Shown here piece by piece: positions 25,554 to 34,336 of a stretch of 55,081 nucleotides of DNA (positions are counted from its first letter, which is position 1; every line of letters starts with the position of its first letter). The DNA comes from Ruminococcus sp. (GTDB lineage: Bacteria > Bacillota_A > Clostridia > Oscillospirales > Acutalibacteraceae), in the NCBI GenBank assembly GCA_017481395.1, contig JAFUPE010000042.1, positions 1 to 55,081 on the forward strand, given 5' to 3'. A program made the position numbers and the translations under genes. Below the pieces are notes generated by a model, which saw nothing but the letters and a program-made list of their open reading frames with translations, made no database searches and was not told the origin of the DNA.

Positions 25554-26165
25554 ATGGAGTATCTGTGGACTATTTTAATGGGATACTCGCTGGGCTCTAT
25601 AAGCCCTTCGGCGATTATTTCGAAGTTCAAAAAAGTAAATATGCGTGAAAACGGCACTAAAAATTTAGGTGCCACCAACGCAATGCTTGTTTTGGGTAAA
25701 GGTTGGGGTGCCTTAGTCATGGCCTTTGACGTATTGAAGGCAGTTCTGGCAATAATTCTTGCACGTCTTATTTTTCCTCAGTTTTCTGCCGCAGGCATAC
25801 TTGCAGGTGCGTCGACGGTTTTAGGTCATATCTGTCCTTTTTACCTTAAATTCAAAGGCGGAAAAGGTCTTGCCTCATTTGCAGGAATGATTCTTGCCCT
25901 TGACCCTGTGCTGTTTGTGTTTATGCTTTTGCTTTGCGTAGGAATAATGATTTTAGCCAACCACTCGGTTGTTGTGCCCTATGTTGCAGCGGTTATCTTT
26001 CCTGTATTTTACTGTGCACGCAACCCCGAGCCTGCTGTTATTATAATTGCAATTTTAGTCAGCCTGCTTCTTGCATTAAGGCATATTCCCGACATCAAAA
26101 GAGTCAAAGAAGGCGGCGACATAAAAATAAGGGACTTTTTAAAACAGCATCATAAGAACAAATAA
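25554..26165 (+). CDS. plsY: Acyl-phosphate:glycerol-3-phosphate acyltransferase PlsY (203 aa)
   Basis: PlsY moves the acyl group of acyl-phosphate to glycerol-3-phosphate, the first step of phospholipid synthesis. It is an integral membrane protein with about five helices. Its motifs are visible: GSISPSAIISK, NLGATNAMLVLGKGWGA, and GHICPFYLKFKGGKGLA. The donor is made by PlsX, encoded at 46026. It starts 12 bases after nrdG with AAAGGA upstream. A terminator follows. Confidence 0.95.
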   Translation: MEYLWTILMGYSLGSISPSAIISKFKKVNMRENGTKNLGATNAMLVLGKGWGALVMAFDVLKAVLAIILARLIFPQFSAAGILAGASTVLGHICPFYLKFKGGKGLASFAGMILALDPVLFVFMLLLCVGIMILANHSVVVPYVAAVIFPVFYCARNPEPAVIIIAILVSLLLALRHIPDIKRVKEGGDIKIRDFLKQHHKNK

Positions 26166-26177
26166 TCACTAAAAGGC

Positions 26178-26211
26178 GAAAGGACTGCACTTTAAATTGT
26201 GCAGTCCTTTC
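26178..26211 (+). terminator. Terminator of the hydrolase-nrdG-plsY run
   Basis: AAAGGACTGCAC pairs perfectly with GTGCAGTCCTTT around an 8-base loop and is followed by CTTTTTA. Confidence 0.9.
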
Positions 26212-26588
26212 TTTTTAGGGTATAAAGTTATGTCGCGTGGCACTATTGCTTGCGTTTTCGATAAATAAAAAAGTGCGAAGCCAAAGCCCCGCACCGAAAA
26301 ACGCAGGCTTCAACTTTGTTACCACACAAAATTTATCGTTTGCTTTCCAGCTACGCGAAAAAAAGCCTACATTTTTACCTAAGTAAAGAATGAAGCTGAA
26401 AAACAAAACGCATAATTAAATTTTGTGTGGTAGATTTATTAAATCAATAACATTCTCAAATTGCAATAGCTTTTGAAGCCATAAACGCATCTAATCTTTC
26501 AGAAGGCATAAACGCCTTTCCTCTTCGCATAATACAACATCCTTCGCTAATAATATCTGTAAGTCAATTTAACGGAGGTGTAAGTAAA
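26212..26588. other. Gene-free stretch with a perfect 16-bp inverted repeat
   Basis: No credible gene was found in these 377 bases. It holds TACCACACAAAATTTA at 26320-26335 and its exact complement at 26417-26432, enclosing 81 bases. Shorter pairings lie to the left (GAAGCC / GGCTTC near 26276-26311) and a small AAGGC...GCCTT hairpin near 26500. It could be a structured RNA, the leader of the DUF2188 gene, or a small non-coding mobile element. Confidence 0.5.
26320..26432. repeat. 16-bp inverted repeat enclosing 81 bases
   Basis: The arms match perfectly. No matching target-site duplication was found at the outer edges and no coding frame is inside, so a mobile origin is possible but not shown. 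Confidence 0.6.
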
Positions 26589-26813
26589 ATGGGCAAGAAT
26601 CAGTTTGTAACCCACAGGGACGACGGCTACTGGCAGGTAATGGGCGAAGGCAATAAAAAGCCTACTGTAGTTGTAGAAACTCAGCGTGAAGCTATTGCCA
26701 TTGCCACAGATATCGCAAAAAATCAAAAGTCTGAGCTTACCGTTTGCGGCAGAGACGGTAAAATCCGCAAGAAGAGTTCTTTTGGCAACGATCCCGTACC
26801 GCCTCACGGCTGA
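26589..26813 (+). CDS. DUF2188 family protein (74 aa)
   Basis: A short protein of the DUF2188 type, with the pattern FVTHRDDGYWQVMGEGNKKPTVVVETQREAIAIATDIAKNQ: a small beta-sheet with Trp followed by a helix. A basic C-terminal stretch (GRDGKIRKKSSFGNDP) is also typical of this family, whose function is not established. A strong ACGGAGG site precedes the ATG and a terminator follows. It is a single gene downstream of the gene-free stretch. Confidence 0.85.
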   Translation: MGKNQFVTHRDDGYWQVMGEGNKKPTVVVETQREAIAIATDIAKNQKSELTVCGRDGKIRKKSSFGNDPVPPHG

Positions 26814-26836
26814 TATTGTTAATAATAAAAAGAAAA

Positions 26837-26864
26837 ACGGAGCTGACAGTTTTGTCAGCTCCGT
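26837..26864. terminator. Terminator between DUF2188 and metallophosphoesterase genes
   Basis: ACGGAGCTGAC pairs perfectly with GTCAGCTCCGT around a 6-base loop, followed by AATTTT; it lies between convergent genes and may serve both. Confidence 0.85.
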
Positions 26865-26880
26865 AATTTTGCGTTAAATA

Positions 26881-29800
26881 TTACTTTGTAACATCTACCT
26901 TAAACTTACCCTCAGAGTTTGTATAGCATCTGAAAGTATAGTTGCCGCCTGTGGCGTTGAGAGTACAGTTAACCATACCTGTGTCAGTAAAGGTCCAGCC
27001 CTCGGCTGTATCCTCTATTGTACCTGTATTGCCGTACCACATAGCTGTGCTGTTATCGTAAACCTTAAACTCATATGTGCCTGCAGCAAGTGAAAGAGTA
27101 ATGCTTGCAGAACCATCTGTGTTAAGTGTCATTACCTTACCTGGGTCCCAATCTGTAAGGGTACCTCTGAGGTAATAAGTAGAATTTGTACCTGTAGAAG
27201 TATTATCGCCGGTATTACCGCCTGTGTTATCATCTGTATTGTCATCGTCTGTATTGCCGCCCGAGCTGTTGCCGTAGGTAGAAATATCAACGCCCCAATA
27301 CTTGCTTCCCTTTGTTGTAATGGTGTACAATGCATTATTTGAAACATAAGCATTTCCTATATTATCTGTACGCTCAGCATTACTGCTGCCTGTGCCGTCT
27401 GAGAACTTAATATAGTCGATGTCAGCAGGAACATCGGCAGAATAAACCTTGTCGCCGTCAGTATTTGTTTCAACATATGTCATGGCCGAGCCGGGATATT
27501 CACCTAAAGGTGTACCTGTTGTAGAACCGCCAACCACACCGTAAAAGGCGTAGATGTAAGCATCTGCCCAACTGCTGTCGGGGATAAAGTAAACCTTTAC
27601 TGTATCGGTTGTAACATCGCCGCCGGTATTACCACCTGTATTACCACCTGTATTACCACCTGTGTCACCGCCTGTGTTACCGCCTGAAGAACCGCCGCCG
27701 ATTGAAGGACCGGGAAGTGCAGGTGTACCTGTACCTGTCTGACCTATGTTAATATCACCGATATTAGCTGTACCGCCGGGGTTAGCAAGGCTGTTCTTAG
27801 ACTTCATGGTCTTGTAGTTATTATAAGCAGTTGTAAGTTCAGAGTCAGATACATTATTCATGTATGCCTTCTTAAGAGCCATATATGCGTCGTAGGATGC
27901 ATACTGATACTCCTTGGAAAGAACTCCCTTAACCTCATCCATAAGGGTTGAAGATGCACCGACAGAAGCAAGCTCGGCAGTACCCTCTTCTACGGGGAAT
28001 ACAGTAATAAGCTTAGCTACATATTTCTGAATAGCTGTTGCATCCTTAACGTTAACCTTTGTGTCGCCGTTTACATCTGCCTGAACAAAAGCGGTTTCGT
28101 CAAGCTCAAGAAGCTTTGCGGCGTACTTCTGTACAGTTGTTGCATCCTTGATGTTGATTTTTCCGTCAAGGTCGGCGTCACCGTAAAGATACTCTGCCTT
28201 AGGTGCAGTTGTCTCTGTTGTGGGAACTGTTTCGTCGGGAGTTGATGTAGCGGGCTCTGTGGGCTCGCTTGTTGCAGGAGCAGTAGGTCTTTCGGGCATT
28301 TCGGGCAGAATTGCCACGCCGTCCTTAACCTCAATCATAACTGCTGTCTTATGCTCTGAGCCGTCTGCGTATTTTGCGTATACTTCAAGAATATACATTC
28401 CGTCGCCGCCAACTGCAAATATAAAGTTGGAGTTAGAGGAATAATCCTGCACAACTCTGCCGCTTACTGCAAACTTAAACTCTACGTCCTCAGCACCGTC
28501 TGCTGCATAAGCATCAACAAGGAAGTATGCTTCGTCTGTTTCCTCAACGATAACAATAGGAGCAAGCTCATCCTTAGCAGGCTCGGTGGGTGTTGTTTCT
28601 GCAGGGTCTGTTGGCTGAGTTGTAGGAACAGAAGGCTCTGTAGGCTTTGTAACTATCTCAGAGGGGTCAGTCTCAGCAGGCTTTGTGGGACCTTCTGAAG
28701 GCTCGGTTTCTACAGTATTGTCTTCTGTAGGTTTAACCTGTGTAGGCTGTGTTATGGGCTCTGTGGTATCGCCGTCTAAATTAATATAAACGTCAGCCAC
28801 AAAATCAGAAGCATAGCTTGCAAAGCTAAGGTCTGCAGTCTGTGCACCGCCGGAGCCTGTGTTAAATACAACACCTGAAAATTCGCTGGCAGGTACAACT
28901 ACGGAGTAGTTGCCGTCAGAGCCCTTTGTCATTGCTACACCTGGCCAAACAGTACCATCGCCACCTGCACCCCAGATGTGGGCATGAACGTTAGTAGTAA
29001 CGGAACCTGTAGGTGCGTACGTAAGCTTCTGTGAACCAAGAATAATTTTGCAATTAGCCACAGGGAATGCACTTGTGTTAAGCTGGCCAACGGCACTCTT
29101 AACAACAAAGTAAACGCTTGAATACTCTTCGATAACCTTTGCAGAATATGTACCGTCAGAGTTTCTTGTCATAGGAATCTGCTGATTATTTGCAGCATTT
29201 GTTTCGTCAACAGCAACACAGATAACCTCTGTGGGAGCATCTGTCAAAGCAGATATGTCAACTGTAACGTTAACTGTATCGTAAACGATATCTTCGAGTT
29301 CGTTCTTCTCGAGCTCCTCGCCTGTATAGTCAACCAAATATGTATAGGAGGGACAAATAAGATTGAATGCAAGGTCAGTACCGTTTAAGATTACGTAATC
29401 ATCATAAACGTCTACAAGGTAACCCTGAGAGCTGTTTGCATCCATAATATAGTCGGTAGTACCGCCTGAATTAGGATGAGTTGTAGAAGAAGTAGAAGGA
29501 ATGTGAACGGTGTAGCAAGTATTGCCGTTTTCGTTGTCGAAGTTATAGCCATACTTAAAGTCGATATGGCTGTGACCGTTCATCATAATAATCTCGGGAT
29601 ATGCTTCCATAATAGACATAAGACGCTTAACATCAGCGTATGAATCCCTTAAAGCACCGCCGTAGTAAGGTGTAACCTTATTATCGCCTGCACCGTAGCC
29701 GCGGATAAGAGCATGCTGGTTAACGATAATCTTATGTCCATCGTTCTTGTACTTCTTAAGTAAGCCCTCAAACCAATCAAGCTGAGCAGTAGTAAACTCG

Positions 29801-30639
29801 CTTGACTCGTTGGGAGAACCTGAAATTTCAAGAACCAAGAAAATATAGTGGTCACCGTTAATGGTCTTTTCGTAGTAAGGTGCAGACTGAAGTGCACCTG
29901 TGGTTGTGTTAAGACCTGTGTACTTTTTATAAAGGTCAAGATTCTCAGCAGCACTGCCACCCTTCATTTCGTGGTTGCCGTTGGTTTCGTAAATAGGGTT
30001 GTTATAGTTGGATTTTGCAATAAGCTCCAGATACTGGGGATACTCTTTTTCAAGGTTATTATAAGCATAACCGTTAACCATATCACCACAAATTGTCATA
30101 AAGTCAACGTCTCTGTCTGCAGCTACCTCAAGAGCATTTGCAAAATGAGTTTTGCTTAAATACCAGTAAGAATCGTCGTGCTGAATATGAATGTCAGACA
30201 AAGCCTCAAAGGTATACTGCTTGTCAGCAGACTTAGCCTTAAACTGCTTATCTGCAGGAATGTCAAAAACTGCAGAAGCATTAGCTACAGTTGCAGCAGT
30301 ACCACTTTTAACGGCAATAACCTTGGTAGCATCGGCAGGAATTGCAGTATTTTCGGGCATTTCAAAATACTTTTTGCCTGAGCTTACAGTTATCTGAGCA
30401 ATGCCGCCGTAACCTTCAAGGGCACCTGTATCGTCTGCCCAGTAAAGGATGTATGTACCGCTTGTGCCGGAAAGGCTTAAACGGCCCTCTGCATAGCCCG
30501 CATTTTTATATGCGAATTCGTAGTTAAGGTCAAGGCCTGCAGCACTTGCACCAACAAAACCTACAATGCACATAGAAAAAAGCATTGCCATAACCAAAGC
30601 TACGGAAAGTAAAGCCTTGGCTAATTTCTTTGTTTTCAT
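26881..30639 (-). CDS. Secreted metallophosphoesterase with starch-binding-type modules and a dockerin (1252 aa)
   Basis: A signal peptide (to about ASAAG, 35) and a short beta region precede a calcineurin-type metallophosphoesterase (about 143-420). Metal ligands lie in SDIHI (Asp149, His151), GDMV (Asp186), GNHE (Asn222, His223), NQHAL (His309) and GHSH (His356, His358). A module at about 543-616 (HIWGAGGDGTVWPGVAMTK) resembles CBM26-type starch binding. Then follow TEP-rich linkers, a beta domain, a dockerin at about 815-885 (DADLDGKINIKDATTVQK and DVNGDTKVNVKDATAIQK), a Gly-Asn-Thr repeat, another CBM26-type module and a C-terminal module (YYLRGTLTDWDP) like those of the amylase at 36399. 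A phosphatase on a starch scaffold is unusual. Confidence 0.88.
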   Translation of the reverse strand: MKTKKLAKALLSVALVMAMLFSMCIVGFVGASAAGLDLNYEFAYKNAGYAEGRLSLSGTSGTYILYWADDTGALEGYGGIAQITVSSGKKYFEMPENTAIPADATKVIAVKSGTAATVANASAVFDIPADKQFKAKSADKQYTFEALSDIHIQHDDSYWYLSKTHFANALEVAADRDVDFMTICGDMVNGYAYNNLEKEYPQYLELIAKSNYNNPIYETNGNHEMKGGSAAENLDLYKKYTGLNTTTGALQSAPYYEKTINGDHYIFLVLEISGSPNESSEFTTAQLDWFEGLLKKYKNDGHKIIVNQHALIRGYGAGDNKVTPYYGGALRDSYADVKRLMSIMEAYPEIIMMNGHSHIDFKYGYNFDNENGNTCYTVHIPSTSSTTHPNSGGTTDYIMDANSSQGYLVDVYDDYVILNGTDLAFNLICPSYTYLVDYTGEELEKNELEDIVYDTVNVTVDISALTDAPTEVICVAVDETNAANNQQIPMTRNSDGTYSAKVIEEYSSVYFVVKSAVGQLNTSAFPVANCKIILGSQKLTYAPTGSVTTNVHAHIWGAGGDGTVWPGVAMTKGSDGNYSVVVPASEFSGVVFNTGSGGAQTADLSFASYASDFVADVYINLDGDTTEPITQPTQVKPTEDNTVETEPSEGPTKPAETDPSEIVTKPTEPSVPTTQPTDPAETTPTEPAKDELAPIVIVEETDEAYFLVDAYAADGAEDVEFKFAVSGRVVQDYSSNSNFIFAVGGDGMYILEVYAKYADGSEHKTAVMIEVKDGVAILPEMPERPTAPATSEPTEPATSTPDETVPTTETTAPKAEYLYGDADLDGKINIKDATTVQKYAAKLLELDETAFVQADVNGDTKVNVKDATAIQKYVAKLITVFPVEEGTAELASVGASSTLMDEVKGVLSKEYQYASYDAYMALKKAYMNNVSDSELTTAYNNYKTMKSKNSLANPGGTANIGDINIGQTGTGTPALPGPSIGGGSSGGNTGGDTGGNTGGNTGGNTGGDVTTDTVKVYFIPDSSWADAYIYAFYGVVGGSTTGTPLGEYPGSAMTYVETNTDGDKVYSADVPADIDYIKFSDGTGSSNAERTDNIGNAYVSNNALYTITTKGSKYWGVDISTYGNSSGGNTDDDNTDDNTGGNTGDNTSTGTNSTYYLRGTLTDWDPGKVMTLNTDGSASITLSLAAGTYEFKVYDNSTAMWYGNTGTIEDTAEGWTFTDTGMVNCTLNATGGNYTFRCYTNSEGKFKVDVTK
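27630..27690. repeat. Gly-Gly-Asn-Thr tandem repeat in the metallophosphoesterase gene
   Basis: Units of 12 bases encode NTGG on the minus strand, several in a row, with near-identical codons. It is a flexible linker and a slippage-prone tract. Confidence 0.75.
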
Positions 30640-30683
30640 TAAAAATCCTCCTTTTCGTGTCCTTAAGACACCTATAATCGTAC

Positions 30684-30713
30684 ATTATAATTATAACAAA
30701 GCCCTGCTTTCAA
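30684..30713 (-). promoter_or_regulatory. Promoter of the metallophosphoesterase gene
   Basis: On the minus strand TTGAAA (30708-30713), an 18-base spacer and TATAAT (30684-30689). The -35 overlaps the terminator hairpin of yfhO just upstream. Confidence 0.65.
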
Positions 30714-30748
30714 ATCAATTAACATAATTGATAGAATAGCAGGGCTTT
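30698..30748 (-). terminator. Terminator of yfhO
   Basis: AAAGCCCTGCT pairs perfectly with AGCAGGGCTTT, with an inner ATCAATT/AATTGAT hairpin. It lies 56 bases past the yfhO stop on the minus strand. Confidence 0.75.
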
Positions 30749-30803
30749 AACTGTGCATTATTTCTATTAATTTATTTTTTGGTTTGCAAAAACTCGAAAT
30801 TTG

Positions 30804-33512
30804 TCAACGTTTTTTCTTGCGGTATAAAACAGAAATTATTCCTGTCAAAACAAATACGATAACGCCTGCAATGGTCACAAAAAAACCCGAGTACACACCC
30901 ACAGGGGTAAACCTGAGCTCGATTTCGTGTTCTCCCTCTGAAAGCTCAAAAGCACAGAAGGTTTTTGCAACAGACTTAATCTCTGTCTCTTTGCCGTCTA
31001 CATAAGCCTTCCAGCCTTCATCGTAAAGCACCGAGGTATAAAAAAGTCCGTCCTCTTTTGCGTTAATGGTACCTTTAAGTCCGCAGGCGGTTTTATCTGA
31101 AAGCTGTAGGGTGCTTTGGCTGAGCTTATCAAGCCCTTCTTCAAAAACCTCTTCGTCAAGGTAAAATAAATAATATCCCAGCCTGCCGTTATTGCTTTCG
31201 ATTACAGGAAGATTTACGCTTACGGTATCACCTTTTCGGCAGGTGCCGAGAGCTGTGATATGAATATCATTATCCAAATCCCACACAGTTCTGCCACCGC
31301 AATTAATCGCAAACTTTTCTTTTGAAGAATTGCGGAATATTCCGTAATAACTGCCGTCTTCGGGAGCTACGTACTGAACCGTAAGCACCTCGTCTTCGGT
31401 TGCGGTCCTTTGATATGTATAATAGGTACCTAAGCTTTCGTAATGCTTCATCGCACTTAAATCCGCACCGCTTATTTTGCTTGCTTCTACAGATACAAGC
31501 ACATCTTTATCGATACCTGTTGCAAGGCTAAAAAACTCATTCTGCGTATCCTGCGGCAAACGAGAGCTTTCATAAAGCTCATAATCAAGAAGTGAAGTCT
31601 TTGTCATAAAGCCTACAGGCAGAAAAGCTTTATTTTCGTAAAGTTTGCTGCCCTCTTTCTCTGACACAAGACTCATGTATCTGCTGTCTATAACCTCCTC
31701 GCAAATGTGCACAGGCACGTCCTCGGGGTCCACAGTACCGTCAGCTCTGGCTATAAGATACTTTATATTGAGAAAAAGATTTGTAACAGGAGTTGACTCG
31801 ACGTAAAGATACATATTATTCTTTTTGGACGCTTCTAAACCGAATTCGCTTAAAAAATCGGCATAGTCTTCCCTGCACATTGAATTAAAGGCGGATATAC
31901 CAAACACCGAGTAAAGAGCTCCGTCGTTATAGCTGTAAGGGCGTACAAATTCTGTACGGTAAAGCTCAGATTCGCCGCTGTTATTTTCTGCGATTGATAT
32001 AAGCTTATTTACCGAAGTCACCTGATTAGGGTAATCCTCGCCGGTGTAGTAACCGACAAATCTTGTGGAATATAAAGCGGATACACTCATATCGCATATT
32101 ACCAGAAGACAGAGCGAAACCGACAATATCCTGTGCTTAAGCTTTCCTTTTTTGTAAAGGAAAATCAAAAACATAATAATGATAATAACCGCCGCAGTAA
32201 TAATAACAGAAATCGTTTTTTGAACAAACACTGCCGCAACCAAATAAACCGACAGAATAACCGATGACACCAGAAACGCCTTTTTGCCAAAGGTATCCAT
32301 AAACGAAAAGGCTCGGTAAGCCATTGCCACAAGCACAAAGGAAAACAAGAAGCTAAAGCGGTAGTACACCATAGCAACATCATTAAACCCATGCCATATA
32401 AAGCAAAGCTGATCAATAACAAAGCTAAGAATAAAAATCACCAAAAACGATAAAGACACTATCTTTTCTTTAAGCTTTATTTTATCTGACACAAAATAAA
32501 ATACACAAAGCACTACGGCTAAGGTACTGCAAAAAATATTAGGCTCGCCCTTGTCCATTGAAATGGGGCGTGTATATGAAAGCAGATTTGTAACCGTGCG
32601 GACAATTGCTAACATAGTATTACCAAAGCTTGCATCTGTATATCCGTAGGCACCGGTTATGCTGTATTCAACAGGGAACCCCGAAACATCCGACATAGAA
32701 TCCGACTTGCTAAGAGCAAAATATGCAGGTACAGTCATAAAAGCAGTTAGCATAAAGGCAATCAGCGTAAAGCCTGCCATTTTGCCTGCGTTTTTCATGC
32801 TGTGACAAAAACCTTTGAAATTAACAGCAGTATAACAAATGCTAAACAGCAACACAAAAATGCAAACCACATAGCCTATGTAAAAATTACAGATTATACA
32901 AAAAGCCAGAGAAATTATATAGAGACTATATTTTCCGTCTTTTAATACACTTATAACTCCAGCCGCAACCAAGGGCAAAAGTGCAACGCTGTCAAGCCAC
33001 ATAACGTTCCAGTAATACCCCATTATAAAGCCGCAAAGTGCATACATAAGCGAAAAATACACAAGGCTAAAATCGTTGCGTCTGAAGGCTTTTCTGAGAA
33101 AAACCGCCATAAATCCGCCTGCACAGCCTATTCGGATTACAATGGTAAAGGCAAGGTAGCTTTCAAGCCATACGTGCCCCTCGGGCAAAAACACCGTCAG
33201 CAAATTAAGAGGACTTGCCAGATAATTTGCAATCACACCTAAAAAGTTTGTCCCGCCGCCTACGTTCCACGAATAAAGGGGCAGTTGTCCTTCCTTAAGT
33301 ATACATTGAAGCTCTCTTAAAAAAGGATAATACTGATGCCACGCATCGCTTACCATAACAATATTTCTGCCGAAAGGCTCTACCTTGTTAATAACAAAGC
33401 AGACAGCAACTATAAACGCAGGCAGTAAAAATGCGGCTATAACAAAAATATTATAGCTAAGCTTCTGTTTTATTCCGTTTTTACCATAGTGGCTTTTCAG
33501 ATTTTTTACCAT
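30804..33512 (-). CDS. yfhO: YfhO family multi-span membrane protein (902 aa)
   Basis: YfhO proteins are large integral membrane enzymes of the GT-C-like class, in Bacillus and Listeria linked to glycosylation of teichoic acid. About a dozen hydrophobic helices fill the N-terminal 500 residues; the first loop carries SDAWHQYYPFLRELQ and YSWNVGGGTNFLG, as is usual for the family. A large extracellular region (about 500-870) and a last helix with RKKKR at the C-terminus follow. ATG 33512 is used because CGGGAG is just upstream; a TTG at 33545 has no site. It lies on the same strand after tatD, with a hairpin between. Confidence 0.88.
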   Translation of the reverse strand: MVKNLKSHYGKNGIKQKLSYNIFVIAAFLLPAFIVAVCFVINKVEPFGRNIVMVSDAWHQYYPFLRELQCILKEGQLPLYSWNVGGGTNFLGVIANYLASPLNLLTVFLPEGHVWLESYLAFTIVIRIGCAGGFMAVFLRKAFRRNDFSLVYFSLMYALCGFIMGYYWNVMWLDSVALLPLVAAGVISVLKDGKYSLYIISLAFCIICNFYIGYVVCIFVLLFSICYTAVNFKGFCHSMKNAGKMAGFTLIAFMLTAFMTVPAYFALSKSDSMSDVSGFPVEYSITGAYGYTDASFGNTMLAIVRTVTNLLSYTRPISMDKGEPNIFCSTLAVVLCVFYFVSDKIKLKEKIVSLSFLVIFILSFVIDQLCFIWHGFNDVAMVYYRFSFLFSFVLVAMAYRAFSFMDTFGKKAFLVSSVILSVYLVAAVFVQKTISVIITAAVIIIIMFLIFLYKKGKLKHRILSVSLCLLVICDMSVSALYSTRFVGYYTGEDYPNQVTSVNKLISIAENNSGESELYRTEFVRPYSYNDGALYSVFGISAFNSMCREDYADFLSEFGLEASKKNNMYLYVESTPVTNLFLNIKYLIARADGTVDPEDVPVHICEEVIDSRYMSLVSEKEGSKLYENKAFLPVGFMTKTSLLDYELYESSRLPQDTQNEFFSLATGIDKDVLVSVEASKISGADLSAMKHYESLGTYYTYQRTATEDEVLTVQYVAPEDGSYYGIFRNSSKEKFAINCGGRTVWDLDNDIHITALGTCRKGDTVSVNLPVIESNNGRLGYYLFYLDEEVFEEGLDKLSQSTLQLSDKTACGLKGTINAKEDGLFYTSVLYDEGWKAYVDGKETEIKSVAKTFCAFELSEGEHEIELRFTPVGVYSGFFVTIAGVIVFVLTGIISVLYRKKKR

Positions 33513-33533
33513 ATACGGACTCCCGTTATACAA

Positions 33534-33552
33534 AAGCCCTTCCAAAGGGAAG
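33534..33552 (-). terminator. Hairpin between tatD and yfhO
   Basis: AAGCCCTT pairs with its complement around a short loop and is followed on the minus strand by TTTT. It may end part of the metG-tatD message before yfhO. Confidence 0.55.
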
Positions 33553-33562
33553 GGCTTACGCT

Positions 33563-34336
33563 TTATTTTATAGAGAAAAATTCTTCGGCATTCTGAGTAG
33601 TAATATCAATAAGCTTTTGAGTTTCCATGCCCTTGATTTCTGCAATTTTTTCTGCAGTAAAAGCGATTTTTTCGCTACTGTTTCGCTTACCGCGAAATGG
33701 CACAGGCGAAAGGTAGGGACAGTCGGTTTCAAGAAGCAGCCTGTCAAGCGGCACCGCCTCGCAAACCTCTACGGGAACTCTGGCGTTTTTAAAGGTAACA
33801 ACGCCGCCAAGGCTTATAAATGCACCAAGCTTTAAGACCTCTTTAAGCATTTCTTTGCTACCGCTGTAGCAATGCAATAGCACCTTTTTGGGGGTATATT
33901 TCTTTAAAATACGCATGGTGTCGGCGTGAGCCTCTCGGTCGTGAATAACCACAGGTGCGTCAAGCTCTAAGCTAAGTTTTAGCTGTTCTTCAAATACTTT
34001 TAGCTGAGGCTCTTTGGGAATGTCCCAGTAATAATCAAGACCAATTTCGCCTATTGCCACAACCTTTTTATTGTTTTTATAAAGGCTTGCAAGCTCATCG
34101 AGATAATTCTCAGTAAGTCCTTCAAGATTTTCGGGGTGAACGCCCACCGCCGCATACATAAAGGGGTACTTTTCAGAAAACTCTATCGCCTTTTTGGCAG
34201 TAGCTAAATCAACAGAAGCATTGACAACCGCCTTTACTCCCATTTCAGGTAAGGATGCTAAAAGTTCGTCTCTGTCCTCGTCAAACTTTTCGTCGTCGTA
34301 ATGTGCGTGAACGTCAAAAATATTATTGTAACTCAT
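33563..34336 (-). CDS. tatD: TatD family metal-dependent hydrolase (257 aa)
   Basis: TatD enzymes are TIM-barrel metal-dependent nucleases. The signature FDVHAHYDD carries the first His pair. Later ligands are in GEIGLDYYWD, VIHDREAH, LLHCYSG and LLETDCPYLSP. Length is typical. Its ATG overlaps the metG stop by one base (TGATG), so the two are translationally linked; this gene pair is common in Firmicutes. Confidence 0.95.
   Translation of the reverse strand: MSYNNIFDVHAHYDDEKFDEDRDELLASLPEMGVKAVVNASVDLATAKKAIEFSEKYPFMYAAVGVHPENLEGLTENYLDELASLYKNNKKVVAIGEIGLDYYWDIPKEPQLKVFEEQLKLSLELDAPVVIHDREAHADTMRILKKYTPKKVLLHCYSGSKEMLKEVLKLGAFISLGGVVTFKNARVPVEVCEAVPLDRLLLETDCPYLSPVPFRGKRNSSEKIAFTAEKIAEIKGMETQKLIDITTQNAEEFFSIK

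Noticed and set aside
26215..26406. Possible 63-aa minus-strand gene in the gene-free stretch
   Set aside because: No ribosome site, odd composition and overlap with the inverted repeat; it is not supported as coding.
26320..26432. Inverted repeat as a proven insertion element
   Set aside because: No transposase, no target-site duplication and only one copy seen.
26454..26532. 24-codon minus-strand peptide (MRRGKAFMPSERLDAFMASK...) with an AAGGAT site
   Set aside because: Very short and containing an internal repeat; without conservation data it cannot be told from chance.
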